DNA of 64,000 nt from Neolewinella antarctica (lineage in GTDB: Bacteria; Bacteroidota; Bacteroidia; Chitinophagales; Saprospiraceae), in contig NZ_JAATJH010000001.1 of assembly GCF_011927835.1 (NCBI RefSeq), positions 573,104 through 637,103 of the forward strand, given 5' to 3'. Of the stretch, positions 51,358 to 59,711 are shown piece by piece; the first letter of the stretch is position 1, and each line of letters opens with the position of its first letter. Under the pieces are notes generated by a model, which ran no database searches, was not told the DNA's origin, and saw nothing but the letters and a program-made list of their open reading frames with translations. Made by a program: the position numbers and the translations under genes.

Positions 51358-53886
51358 ATGACCAAACTGACCAAAAAACCCCGCCACGCCTACGCCCCGG
51401 ACCCAAAAGTTACCTTCGAAGGCGACACGGTCAATACCGCGCGCTACGACGACGTGTATAATATTCACCGGATCGGCAAAGTGACCGACCTCGTGGAGAC
51501 CGGCAAACAGACCTATACGGCCATTAGCGACGGCAAGGCGAATCTCCACCTGCAATTTTGGTCCGACGACGTGGTCCGCATCCGCATTACGCTCGGCAAA
51601 CCCGGCCGCGACTTCAGCTACGGCATGGACCCGGCGGCGCAACCAACCTCCATCAAGGTCACCCGCAAGGAAGGTAAAAAAGCCTACGGCCTAAGCACCG
51701 GCACCATCCGCCTGGAAATCAACAAAGCGGACGGCCGGCTAAAAATCACCGACAAGGCGACCCAATCCGTCATCCAGGAATACACCGAGCCGTTCTACGC
51801 GCGCACGACCGTGATGAAGGGCCTGGAGCAGGTGCGTATCCAGGTCGCCACCGATAAAAAAGAAGGCTTTTTCGGGATGGGTGATAAGGCCTGGGATACC
51901 GACCTGCAGGGCACGGAATGGTCGAATTACAACGAGGACGCCTTCGCGTACCACCGGGGCCGCAAGACGAACTACCGCACCATTCCCTTCTACTACGGCC
52001 TCCGCGACGGCAAGGCTTACGGAGTGTTCCTCGACAATACCTACCGCAGTCATTTCGACTTCAACAGTACTTCCGACGATCTGTGTACCGTCTGGGCCGA
52101 CGGTGGTGAAATGAACTACTACTTCATCTACGGGCCCCAGCTCGACGACGTAGCCGCCCGCTACCACCACCTGACCGGAGTACCGGAACTACCCCCACTC
52201 TGGGCGATGGGTTTCCACCAGTGCCGCTGGTCCTATTACCCGGAAAGCCGCGTGCGGGAGCTCGCCGGGCAGTTCCGCAGCAAACGCATCCCGTGCGACG
52301 CGATTTACCTGGACATCGACTACATGGACGAGTACCGCTGCTTCACCTGGGACAAGAAGCACTTCCCCGACCCGAAGGGCATGATTAGCGATCTCAAAAA
52401 AGACGGCTTTCACACCGTCGTGATGATCGACCCGGGCATCCGCGTTGACGAGAATTACCCCGTCTACCAGCAGATGATCGAGCACGATTACGACTGTAAG
52501 CGGCCGAACGGCAACTCCATGGTTGGCCCCGTGTGGCCGCCCGAGTGCGTCTGGCCGGATTATACTAACCCCGCGGTCCGCGAGTGGTGGGGGCCGCTCT
52601 ACCGTGAGCTCTACAACGAGCAGGGCGTGAGTGGCTTTTGGAACGACATGAACGAGCCGGCCATGTTCAAGGTCAACCGACTTACTTTCCCCGACGACAT
52701 CCGCCACGACATGGACGGGCAACCGACCGACCATAAGGAAGCGCACAACATCTACGGCCTCAACATGACGCGGGCCAGTTACGACGGCCTGAAAAAACTA
52801 CAACCTGCCAAGCGCCCCTTCCTGCTGGGCCGCGCTAGCTATTCCGGCGGACAGCGCTACGCCGCCCTCTGGACGGGAGATAACATCGCCAGCTGGGAGC
52901 ACCTTCAGATTGCCAACCGGCAGTGTATTCGCATGGCGATCTCCGGTTTTAGCATGGTCGGCACCGACATCGGCGGTTTCGTCGACGACCCCACGCCCGA
53001 AATGTTAACTCGCTGGTTACAACTCGCTGTCTTTCACCCACTAATGCGTATTCACTCGATGGGTAACAACGCCGACGGTGCCGCGGGCGTAGAAGCGGAG
53101 GCCGTCAAGAAAGCCGAGGCGGAAGACCGGAAGGACCAGGAGCCCTGGGCGCACGGCAAAGAACACACGAAGCGTAACCGCCGGGCGATCGAGATGCGCT
53201 ACCAGTTGCTGCCCTACTTGTATTCCAGCTTTAAAAAACACCTGGAAACCGGCGTACCGGTGCTGCGTAACCTGTTTTTCTACGACCAGGAAGACCCGCA
53301 GTGCCGCAAGTTCGGCGACCAGTTTTTGTACGGTGACGACCTGCTGGTATGTCCCGTACTTAAGGAAGGCATGAAGTCCATGGCGATTTACCTTCCGCAG
53401 GGAGAATGGTACGATTTCTGGTCGGGCGAACACCATACCGGTACGCAAAAAATGAAGGTGAAGGTTAAAGCTGACCGGATGCCAATCTTCGTGAAGGCTG
53501 GCACCGTGCTCCCGACGGTCGACGTAGTGCAGAGTACGCAGGAAATGCACGAGTTATCATCGTTAGAATTGAGTGTCTTCGCGGCCGAGTCCGGTACGAG
53601 CACGTTCTACTGGGACGCGGGTGAAGGCTACGGCCACGACGCGGGGCAGTTCACGGAGCGCACCTACGAGGTGACCCGGAAGAAGGGCAAGATTGCCCTG
53701 CGCCAGACCGTCCGGGGCAGCTACAACGCTAGTTTCCAGGTCGCTGAGGTTCGGTTCCTCGGACTGACGGCTCCGCCCTCTTCAATTGTCGTTGACGGTC
53801 GGCAGATTACGACGGGGATTTATTACGGCAAGAAGGCGGTGGTGGTTAACGTTCCTTTTAATTTTGGGGAGATTTTGATCAACTAA
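51358..53886 (+). CDS. Glycoside hydrolase family 31 alpha-glucosidase
   Basis: An 842-residue enzyme of GH31, which hydrolyses terminal alpha-glucosidic bonds. The order is an N-terminal beta domain (LHLQFWSDDVVRIRITL), a TIM barrel with AMGFHQCRWSYYPE, the nucleophile Asp430 in GFWNDMNEPAMF, the acid/base Asp508 in LWTGDNIASWEHL and GTDIGGF, then two beta domains with a typical PVLRNLFFYDQED and MPIFVKAGTVLPT. There is no signal peptide, so it probably acts in the cytoplasm on imported oligosaccharides. Extra in-frame sequence before 51358 is not credible as coding, since the promoter element lies in it. Confidence 0.95.
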   Translation: MTKLTKKPRHAYAPDPKVTFEGDTVNTARYDDVYNIHRIGKVTDLVETGKQTYTAISDGKANLHLQFWSDDVVRIRITLGKPGRDFSYGMDPAAQPTSIKVTRKEGKKAYGLSTGTIRLEINKADGRLKITDKATQSVIQEYTEPFYARTTVMKGLEQVRIQVATDKKEGFFGMGDKAWDTDLQGTEWSNYNEDAFAYHRGRKTNYRTIPFYYGLRDGKAYGVFLDNTYRSHFDFNSTSDDLCTVWADGGEMNYYFIYGPQLDDVAARYHHLTGVPELPPLWAMGFHQCRWSYYPESRVRELAGQFRSKRIPCDAIYLDIDYMDEYRCFTWDKKHFPDPKGMISDLKKDGFHTVVMIDPGIRVDENYPVYQQMIEHDYDCKRPNGNSMVGPVWPPECVWPDYTNPAVREWWGPLYRELYNEQGVSGFWNDMNEPAMFKVNRLTFPDDIRHDMDGQPTDHKEAHNIYGLNMTRASYDGLKKLQPAKRPFLLGRASYSGGQRYAALWTGDNIASWEHLQIANRQCIRMAISGFSMVGTDIGGFVDDPTPEMLTRWLQLAVFHPLMRIHSMGNNADGAAGVEAEAVKKAEAEDRKDQEPWAHGKEHTKRNRRAIEMRYQLLPYLYSSFKKHLETGVPVLRNLFFYDQEDPQCRKFGDQFLYGDDLLVCPVLKEGMKSMAIYLPQGEWYDFWSGEHHTGTQKMKVKVKADRMPIFVKAGTVLPTVDVVQSTQEMHELSSLELSVFAAESGTSTFYWDAGEGYGHDAGQFTERTYEVTRKKGKIALRQTVRGSYNASFQVAEVRFLGLTAPPSSIVVDGRQITTGIYYGKKAVVVNVPFNFGEILIN

Positions 53887-54269
53887 ATTTTGGTGGGGGG
53901 TATTTGTGTGTTCGGGTAACCCTCTCCCCAACTTATTTTGGGTCCCCTTCACCCCAAAAACGTGTCTCCGGAAGAGGAGAGGGGGGACGTGATAAGCGTT
54001 GGAGCGTTGGAGCGTTGTAATTTAATATTGATTTCACTAGAATCAAGTAGCTCGGGAGCGTTTTCCTAACTGTGTCTGCACGAATACTCAAGTATTGGTA
54101 ATCAGTGATTTAAGTTTTTCCCGACACGATTTTCTATACACTCCCGTAGCTCCTCCCTACGCAATCAAATCAACATCCCCATCGACAATGAATCATCCCT
54201 CTCCTCTTCCGGAGAGGGACAAGAGGGAGAGGGTTACCCTTACCAAACCTCCCGTAAAAATTTAGTCCC
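53887..54269. mobile_element. Non-coding 383-base gap holding a MITE-like inverted-repeat element
   Basis: Between GH31 and ribE, outer arms GGGTAACCCTCTCCC (53914-53928) and GGGAGAGGGTTACCC (54225-54239) are perfect complements. Inner arms CTCCGGAAGAGGAGAGGG (53966-53983) and CCCTCTCCTCTTCCGGAG (54197-54214) are also perfect. The 326-base interval is AT-rich inside and contains an octamer repeat (AGCGTTGG, 53995-54018) and small dyads (TTGATT/AATCAA; AATACTCAAGTATT). There is no open frame. It looks like a short non-autonomous element or a complex terminator. Confidence 0.5.
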
Positions 54270-54881
54270 ATGTTCACAGGAATAATAGAATCAAACGGCA
54301 CCATCACCAACATCGAGCGTGAGCACGACAACGTCCACTTCACGGTGCGCTCGACCATCAGCGACCAGTTGAAGATCGACCAGTCCCTCGCCCACGACGG
54401 TGTTTGCCTAACGGTTGTAGCCCTCGACCGGGATACCCACACCGTCACCGCCATCCGCGAAACGATGGACCGCACGCGGCTGGGCGAATGGCGTGATGGA
54501 GACACCGTTAATCTGGAACGGGCCATGCAGGCCGGCGCGCGACTGGATGGACACATCGTGCAGGGCCACGTCGACACGGTCGGTGAGTGCCTGAACGTGG
54601 AGGAGGCCGGCGGAAGTTGGTACTTCACCTTCCGCTACGCCCCCACTCCGGAGCATTTGCTGGTGGACAAAGGAAGCGTGACGATCAACGGCGTATCGCT
54701 GACGGTGGTGGAGCCGACTGACGAGACCTTTAAGGTTGCCATCATTCCCTACACTTACGAACACACCAACTTTCGTGAGTTGGCGCCGGGCAGTCAAGTA
54801 AACCTGGAGTTCGACATCATCGGTAAGTACATCGCCCGGCAGATGGCGGCCTACCAAGCACACGCGCTCAAAAACGGATAA
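54270..54881 (+). CDS. ribE: Riboflavin synthase alpha subunit
   Basis: A 203-residue trimeric enzyme that converts two 6,7-dimethyl-8-ribityllumazine molecules to riboflavin and a pyrimidine. The duplicated barrel is clear: MFTGIIESNGTI with SLAHDGVCLTVVAL in the first half, HIVQGHVDTVG at the join, and GSVTINGVSLTVVEP in the second half, ending in EFDIIGKYIARQ. Active-site Cys and Ser/Thr of the first half (GVCLTV) and His of QGHVD are present. The stop TAA abuts the ATG of rimM with no gap, so the two are translated from one message. Confidence 0.95.
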   Translation: MFTGIIESNGTITNIEREHDNVHFTVRSTISDQLKIDQSLAHDGVCLTVVALDRDTHTVTAIRETMDRTRLGEWRDGDTVNLERAMQAGARLDGHIVQGHVDTVGECLNVEEAGGSWYFTFRYAPTPEHLLVDKGSVTINGVSLTVVEPTDETFKVAIIPYTYEHTNFRELAPGSQVNLEFDIIGKYIARQMAAYQAHALKNG

Positions 54882-55406
54882 ATGGAACTGATTGAAATTG
54901 GCTGGGTCGGCAGGGCGCACGGTTTGAAGGGAGAAATTAAGGCGCACATCCAAGAGTTCTACGAAGACGATCTCTTCGCCGCGACGTCCGTCCACATCGG
55001 CGACCCGGCCGTGCCTTACTTCCTCGAACAAGTCCGGGCGGGCGGCGCGGTCATTTTGAAGATCGAAAACCTCGACTCCCGCGAACAGATCAGTCTGCTC
55101 AGTAACCGCCCCCTGTTCCTGATGAGCACCCAGGTCACGCAAAGGGACGAGCGGGACGCCACGCCCTTCGATGCCCTCGTCGGTTACCGCATTAAGGCGG
55201 AAGGCTACCCGTTGCTCGGGCCAATTACGGGTATCATGGACCTTCCCTCCCACTACCTCGCCGAACTTACGGTGGACGGCAAAGAAATCCTCATCCCGCT
55301 CCACGAAGATTTAGTCGAGTCGGTAGATGAGGAGAAAAAAATACTGGGAATGTTGTTACCGGAAGGTTTGTTAGACCTCGGCGGCGCTGTTTCCGAAGAG
55401 GAATAG
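54882..55406 (+). CDS. rimM: Ribosome maturation factor RimM
   Basis: A 174-residue protein needed for 30S head assembly, where it binds S19. GWVGRAHGLKGEIKAH marks the N-terminal RimM domain, LVGYRIKAEG opens the C-terminal PRC-barrel domain, and EILIPLHEDLVESVDEEKKI with PEGLLDL closes it, as in other RimM proteins. It directly follows ribE with zero spacing. The usual rpsP-rimM-trmD context is absent here. Confidence 0.9.
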   Translation: MELIEIGWVGRAHGLKGEIKAHIQEFYEDDLFAATSVHIGDPAVPYFLEQVRAGGAVILKIENLDSREQISLLSNRPLFLMSTQVTQRDERDATPFDALVGYRIKAEGYPLLGPITGIMDLPSHYLAELTVDGKEILIPLHEDLVESVDEEKKILGMLLPEGLLDLGGAVSEEE

Positions 55407-55554
55407 TAAAATTCTTCCTACCGTAGCACTTCTATTCGACCCAAGTCCATTGACCTGGACACAGACCAAAATACTTTCAAAACCCACCAACGCCCCCCAA
55501 GCCCACCCACGTCTACCAAGTCACAAAAGGCCAAGCGCCAGAAATGACCGACCT

Positions 55555-56856
55555 ATGCGTACCCTATCTTTTACCCTATTCACACTTCTTTTCGCACTTA
55601 CCCTCACCAGCTGCATCGAGGAGACCTGCGAAGACACCATCATTTTTCAAGGCTTCGAACCGCAGATAGTTACCACCGAAAATTGGCGAGGCGCAAGTTT
55701 CGGTTGCTTCGGCCCAATCGATGTTTGCGAAGCGACCGGTTTCTACGTTTACCAGCAATACCTCTTCATGGTCGAAGACGGGAAGGGCCTGCACATCATC
55801 GATAATTCCGATCCTCACAACCCCCTACCGGTCACCTGGATGGAAGTACCCGGCGGGCAGGGACTGGCCGTGCGCAACAACATCCTGTACATGAATCAGT
55901 ACACGGACCTCGTAGCCTTCGACCTCGCCGACCCAAAGACACCTACTTTCATCAGCCGGACCGAGAACGTGTTCGAGCCCTATACCGTTTTCGCTAGCGT
56001 GCTGGATAACGGGCAGTTCGTCAGCAACTGGATAGCGACCGATGAGGAGCGCGTCGTTGATTGTAATTCCCCGAATAACGGGCCCCAAGTTTTCCTTGAT
56101 AATACTACTTGGTTTGCGGCTGACTTCAGTGCCATCAACAATGCCTTTGCCGGTACGGCAGCCCCGACAACGGGTGGAGAAACGGTCGGCCGGGGCGGTA
56201 GCCTCGCCCGCTTTACCATCACCCAAAGCACCCTTTACGCGGTCGACGATTCTCAGTTAAAAGCCTTCTCCCTCGCCGACGAGCGCAACCCGGAGTACGT
56301 ACAGAATATCGAGATTGGCTTCGGCATCGAAACGATTTTCCCTACCGCCGACAAACTCTTCATCGGCTCGACGACGGGCATGCAAATCTTTAGCGTCGCT
56401 GACCCGCTAAACCCGGAACACCTCTCCACTTTCGAGCACGTACTGAGTTGCGACCCGGTAGTCGTCAGCGGCGATATAGCCTACGTTACCCTTTGGGGCG
56501 GCCGTGATTGTGGCAGCGTCGGTGACCAACTGGAGGTAATCGACGTGAGTGACGCGCGCAATCCGGTTTCGCTACAAATTACCCCGATGCAGTCCAGCCA
56601 CGGCCTCGGTGTAGCGGAGGGAAAACTGTTCCTGTGCTCGCAGTGGGACGGGTTCCGCACCTTTGACCTGACGGATGAAGGCTTACTGGGCGCGGAGCTC
56701 GACCACAGTGAGGAGGTATTTGCCCGCGACGTGATCGTCATCCCGGAGCAGAACAACGCCATCGTCCTCGCCTACGGCCAGGGCGGTATTCAGCAATTCG
56801 ATTATACCGACGATGGTAAACTCACCGCGACCAGTCACATCGCGGTTTGTGACTAG
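55555..56856 (+). CDS. LVIVD-repeat lipoprotein (beta-propeller)
   Basis: A 433-residue lipoprotein (lipobox LTSC, Cys20). The rest consists of repeats of about 45-60 residues of the form y-v-x-x-G-L-x-I-x-D-x-S-D-P-x-x-P, for example GLHIIDNSDPHNPLPV, LVAFDLADPKTPTFIS and MQIFSVADPLNPEHLS. This is the LVIVD pattern of Bacteroidota surface propellers. Function is unknown; such proteins may bind ligands or partners. An in-frame ATG at 55450 would add 35 residues with no signal character, so 55555 is the start. It precedes the barrel/sigma genes on the same strand. Confidence 0.85.
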   Translation: MRTLSFTLFTLLFALTLTSCIEETCEDTIIFQGFEPQIVTTENWRGASFGCFGPIDVCEATGFYVYQQYLFMVEDGKGLHIIDNSDPHNPLPVTWMEVPGGQGLAVRNNILYMNQYTDLVAFDLADPKTPTFISRTENVFEPYTVFASVLDNGQFVSNWIATDEERVVDCNSPNNGPQVFLDNTTWFAADFSAINNAFAGTAAPTTGGETVGRGGSLARFTITQSTLYAVDDSQLKAFSLADERNPEYVQNIEIGFGIETIFPTADKLFIGSTTGMQIFSVADPLNPEHLSTFEHVLSCDPVVVSGDIAYVTLWGGRDCGSVGDQLEVIDVSDARNPVSLQITPMQSSHGLGVAEGKLFLCSQWDGFRTFDLTDEGLLGAELDHSEEVFARDVIVIPEQNNAIVLAYGQGGIQQFDYTDDGKLTATSHIAVCD

Positions 56857-56904
56857 TACCATTTAGGTTCGCAGCAGTACAAATCACCAACACCTCACAA
56901 CAGC

Positions 56905-57714
56905 ATGCGCGCTACCCTCCTCTACTTCTTCGTGTTCTGGCTATCAATTGGAGTGCTACCGGCACAATCCAGTGAGCTCAGTATCGTCGACGTCGTCCAA
57001 CTGCGGAGCGGTGAGAAGATCAGGGGCCAGCTTGCGGCTCCGGTCTTTGGGCGAACGTTGATCGTTGCCGCTTGGGAGCCGACCGAGGGAGACCTAAAGC
57101 GAATCAACGTCGAACAAGAAAGAGCTACGGACTCAACGGACCTACCGACACTGGCATTAACCACGCCACCACCTACGTATACTGAGCCCGGTCGAACCTG
57201 GCTCCACCATTTTAGCTTCGGCGGCTTGTTTGGCGTTGAAGCAGCCAGTAATTTTGGTGAGCCCACCAGTTCGCGTATCGTGGGCTTGGGGGCTAATTAC
57301 ACTCTAGTCAAGTCGTTCGGGGCGTTGCGCGCCGGCGGGGGCGTGGATTACGCGCTGTTAAATTACGAACGTGGCGAAATCTCGGTGGCGGTTACTGGAC
57401 TGATCGAATATGTAATCAATCGGGGTGACGCACGCAAAGTCAACTACTACGTACGGCTGCTGGCTGGTCCATCACTGCCCGTAGGCTCGCCGGGTGTTGA
57501 CCAGGAAATAACTTCCCGTGACGTCGGCCTCGTGCTTAACCCCTCGGTAGGGGTAGAATTCAGAAGCGGAGGAAATGATCACAAGAATATTTTTCTGGAC
57601 GTCGGCTACCGTTTTCTAGACGCACAATTCACCCTTACCACCGCTAACCAAGTGGTCCGGGAACGCAGCGTAGCTTACCGACGCCTATCCTTTCGCAGCG
57701 GGTTCCGCTTTTAA
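56905..57714 (+). CDS. Outer-membrane beta-barrel protein, unknown function
   Basis: A 269-residue exported protein: signal peptide (cleavage near VLPAQ, residue 20), a short N-terminal domain with VVQLRSGEKIRGQL, which reads like the start of a small beta domain, and from about 100 on a series of amphipathic strands ending in a terminal Phe (LSFRSGFRF). The VQLRSGEKIRGQL motif is common in Bacteroidota proteins with a short N-terminal beta module. Its stop lies 17 bases before the sigma-factor start, so it is probably in the same operon. Confidence 0.65.
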   Translation: MRATLLYFFVFWLSIGVLPAQSSELSIVDVVQLRSGEKIRGQLAAPVFGRTLIVAAWEPTEGDLKRINVEQERATDSTDLPTLALTTPPPTYTEPGRTWLHHFSFGGLFGVEAASNFGEPTSSRIVGLGANYTLVKSFGALRAGGGVDYALLNYERGEISVAVTGLIEYVINRGDARKVNYYVRLLAGPSLPVGSPGVDQEITSRDVGLVLNPSVGVEFRSGGNDHKNIFLDVGYRFLDAQFTLTTANQVVRERSVAYRRLSFRSGFRF

Positions 57715-57731
57715 AAAAGTACAAACTTCCC

Positions 57732-58286
57732 TTGGACAAAACGGCAGACGACAGGCGCATGGTAACGGCCGCGCTCACGGGAGACCGCCGGGCGCAGGAA
57801 GCCTTTTACCGCAAGTTTGCGCCGGCCGCGCTGTCGGTGTGCCGCCGCTACACCCAGGACCGGTCGGAGGCGATGGAGCTGCTCAACATCGGCATGCTCA
57901 AGGTCTTCGACAAGCTCGACCAGTTTCGTTGGGAGGGCAGTCTGGAAGGATGGATCAAGCGGCTGGTCTTCAACTGCACCATCGACCAGTTTCGCGGCAA
58001 ACGCAAACGCCCCACGCTGGAAATCGCGCTGTGGGACCAACCCACCGCGGAAAAAGCCACGCAGTCGCTGTACGCCGAAGACTTGAAAAAAATGATCGAT
58101 CTACTACCCGAGACGAGCAAGGAAGTTTTCTGGCTTTTCGCCGTCGAGGGCTACAACCACGCCGAGATCGCCCAGCGCCTTCACTTTAGTGAGGGCAACA
58201 GCCGTTGGCACCTCAATAAAGCCCGAACGCTACTCAAAGACAAACTAGCCTCCGAACCCTTCCAACACAACCGCTATGCAGGATAA
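57732..58286 (+). CDS. ECF-type RNA polymerase sigma factor
   Basis: A 184-residue sigma-70 family factor with region 2 (about 20-85: FYRKFAPAALSVCRRYTQD, FRWEGSLEGWIKRLVFN) and region 4 (about 115-175: LLPETSKEVFWLFAVEGYNHAEIAQRL, given only by its start, then GNSRWHLNKARTLLKD). The start is a TTG at 57732, since the next ATG (57759) would remove part of the first helix. It overlaps the following gene by 11 bases, the arrangement usual for an ECF factor and its regulator. It probably answers a signal sensed at the envelope by that partner. Confidence 0.85.
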   Translation: MDKTADDRRMVTAALTGDRRAQEAFYRKFAPAALSVCRRYTQDRSEAMELLNIGMLKVFDKLDQFRWEGSLEGWIKRLVFNCTIDQFRGKRKRPTLEIALWDQPTAEKATQSLYAEDLKKMIDLLPETSKEVFWLFAVEGYNHAEIAQRLHFSEGNSRWHLNKARTLLKDKLASEPFQHNRYAG

Positions 58287-59634
58287 CAACTGGACTGACG
58301 ACGAGCAATTTTACGACGAAGCCTGGGCCGGCATGTCCAAGCGGCTCGATCAGCGTCAGCGGAATAACCGACCGCTATTCTGGCTCCTCGGGTTACTGCT
58401 TGCGGTGGCAGCACTGGGCGGCGGTTACTTCCTGTGGCCCCACGAGCAGCCTACCGCAAACCGAGTCATTTCCGTCATTCCTGCCGAGGGTAAAGAAAAA
58501 TTTGCCGGTCAGGGCGAGAATCTGGCGCGGTCGCGGGTGCAGGGAGATTCGCCGAACGCCGACGGAGCTGGTATCGAAAAATTAATCCCCAAAACTACCG
58601 AAAAGACTGGCAACGAAAGCAATCGACGCGCCGCCCTCCTCCGCACCGCAGAACGCTTTGCCCCGCTCCTAAATGCGCCAGTCACCATCGGCAAGCCCGT
58701 CCAGGTTACTCGAGAGAGCTCAAACCTCACTCCGCAAGTAGCACCAGTATCACTCCTCCCCTTCACTCAGATAGTTAGCGAACTCCCAGCAACGTCATCA
58801 CCTACCGGGGTAATTAGTTCTGACACCAGTACAGTAGTACCCGATCCAGTAATCATCCGGGAAGAAAATGCCGTCTCCCCACTTCCCTTCGCCAGCCAAT
58901 TACGTCCCGTGGAGCGGACGAGCGAGAACACGTTCTTTCCCTCAATTATAGTCCGGAAATCACGGAAACCAGCGCTCTTTTTAGAAGCAACCGCACTGTC
59001 CGGTACAGACGCGCAAACCCCGGGGTATTCTCTCGGGGCGGGTGCCTCGTTCCGGTTAGGCAACCGATTTAGCTTACCAGTGGTGCTCCGCTACCGCTCC
59101 GACCGGCGAGCGATCAAATCTTTTGGGGAGCCCATTTCCGATAATTTGGCTACTCCCGGGCCGGGTGTGGTCGTCAATAATACTTCCCAGGAACTGCTCA
59201 GTAATTTACGATTGTCCAATCTCGACGTCGTCCGCACGAACTCCGTTGAAGTCGTGGCCGGCTTGGATTACCGAATCAGACCCCGGTGGTCCGTGTCCGG
59301 CAGCCTGGGCGGCTCCTACCTGACGTCCTTCCGCGGCACGCGGGTACTCACCAGTACCGGAAATACCGTCCTGGACTTTGCGTTTAGCGAAGGCTTTAAC
59401 AACGTTCAGCTGAACCCGCCGACCGGAACGCCGGGGCCTTCCGTTCCAGTTCAACCGTACACGGCTGACGTCAGGCGGTGGTTGATCCACGCGTCGCTCG
59501 GCGTAAACTACCATGCGAACGACCGGTTGCGCGTTTCGGTGAACGCACGTAACAACCTCAGCCCGCTCGTGGAGGACAATGGCGTGAACTTTAGCAGGTT
59601 ACAATTTGGCCTTGGCGTGCGGTACGATCTTTAG
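58276..59634 (+). CDS. Single-TM protein with outer-membrane-type barrel domain, likely sigma-factor partner
   Basis: A 452-residue protein of unusual layout: a cytoplasmic N-terminus of about 32 residues (acidic then Arg-rich), one membrane helix at 33-54, a disordered Ser/Pro/Thr-rich linker at about 60-225, and a C-terminal region at about 230-452 that looks like an outer-membrane barrel (alternating strands, IRPRWSVSGSLGGSYLT, ending GLGVRYDL). It has no cleavable signal peptide. It overlaps the ECF sigma gene by 11 bases. It may be an anti-sigma-like regulator spanning the envelope. The linker contains LARSRVQG (83-90) encoded by a dispersed-repeat copy. The family is unknown to me. Confidence 0.6.
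   Translation: MQDNNWTDDEQFYDEAWAGMSKRLDQRQRNNRPLFWLLGLLLAVAALGGGYFLWPHEQPTANRVISVIPAEGKEKFAGQGENLARSRVQGDSPNADGAGIEKLIPKTTEKTGNESNRRAALLRTAERFAPLLNAPVTIGKPVQVTRESSNLTPQVAPVSLLPFTQIVSELPATSSPTGVISSDTSTVVPDPVIIREENAVSPLPFASQLRPVERTSENTFFPSIIVRKSRKPALFLEATALSGTDAQTPGYSLGAGASFRLGNRFSLPVVLRYRSDRRAIKSFGEPISDNLATPGPGVVVNNTSQELLSNLRLSNLDVVRTNSVEVVAGLDYRIRPRWSVSGSLGGSYLTSFRGTRVLTSTGNTVLDFAFSEGFNNVQLNPPTGTPGPSVPVQPYTADVRRWLIHASLGVNYHANDRLRVSVNARNNLSPLVEDNGVNFSRLQFGLGVRYDL
58524..58541 (-). repeat. Dispersed GC-rich repeat copy in the barrel-protein linker
   Basis: GGCGCGGTCGCGGGTGCA on the plus strand, identical to the copy at 12706-12723, in frame as ARSRVQ just after the membrane helix. Confidence 0.65.
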
Positions 59635-59663
59635 TTCCGAAGGTAAGAATTGCGGGGGTTGCT

Positions 59664-59705
59664 TACCTTGCCCATCCGTAATCACCCCGCACCTGCGACC
59701 ACGCC
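59664..59705 (+). promoter_or_regulatory. Promoter-like element and repeat copy upstream of pepT
   Basis: TTACCTTG (59663-59670) resembles the -7 element, and 18 bases further on an imperfect repeat core GCACCTGCGACCACGCC (59689-59705) runs to six bases before the pepT ATG. The repeat thus forms most of the leader. Confidence 0.45.
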
Positions 59706-59711
59706 CGCCTT

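Noticed and set aside
54408-55304. 298-residue open frame antisense to ribE and rimM
   Set aside because: It spans two well-identified genes on the other strand and has no recognisable domain.
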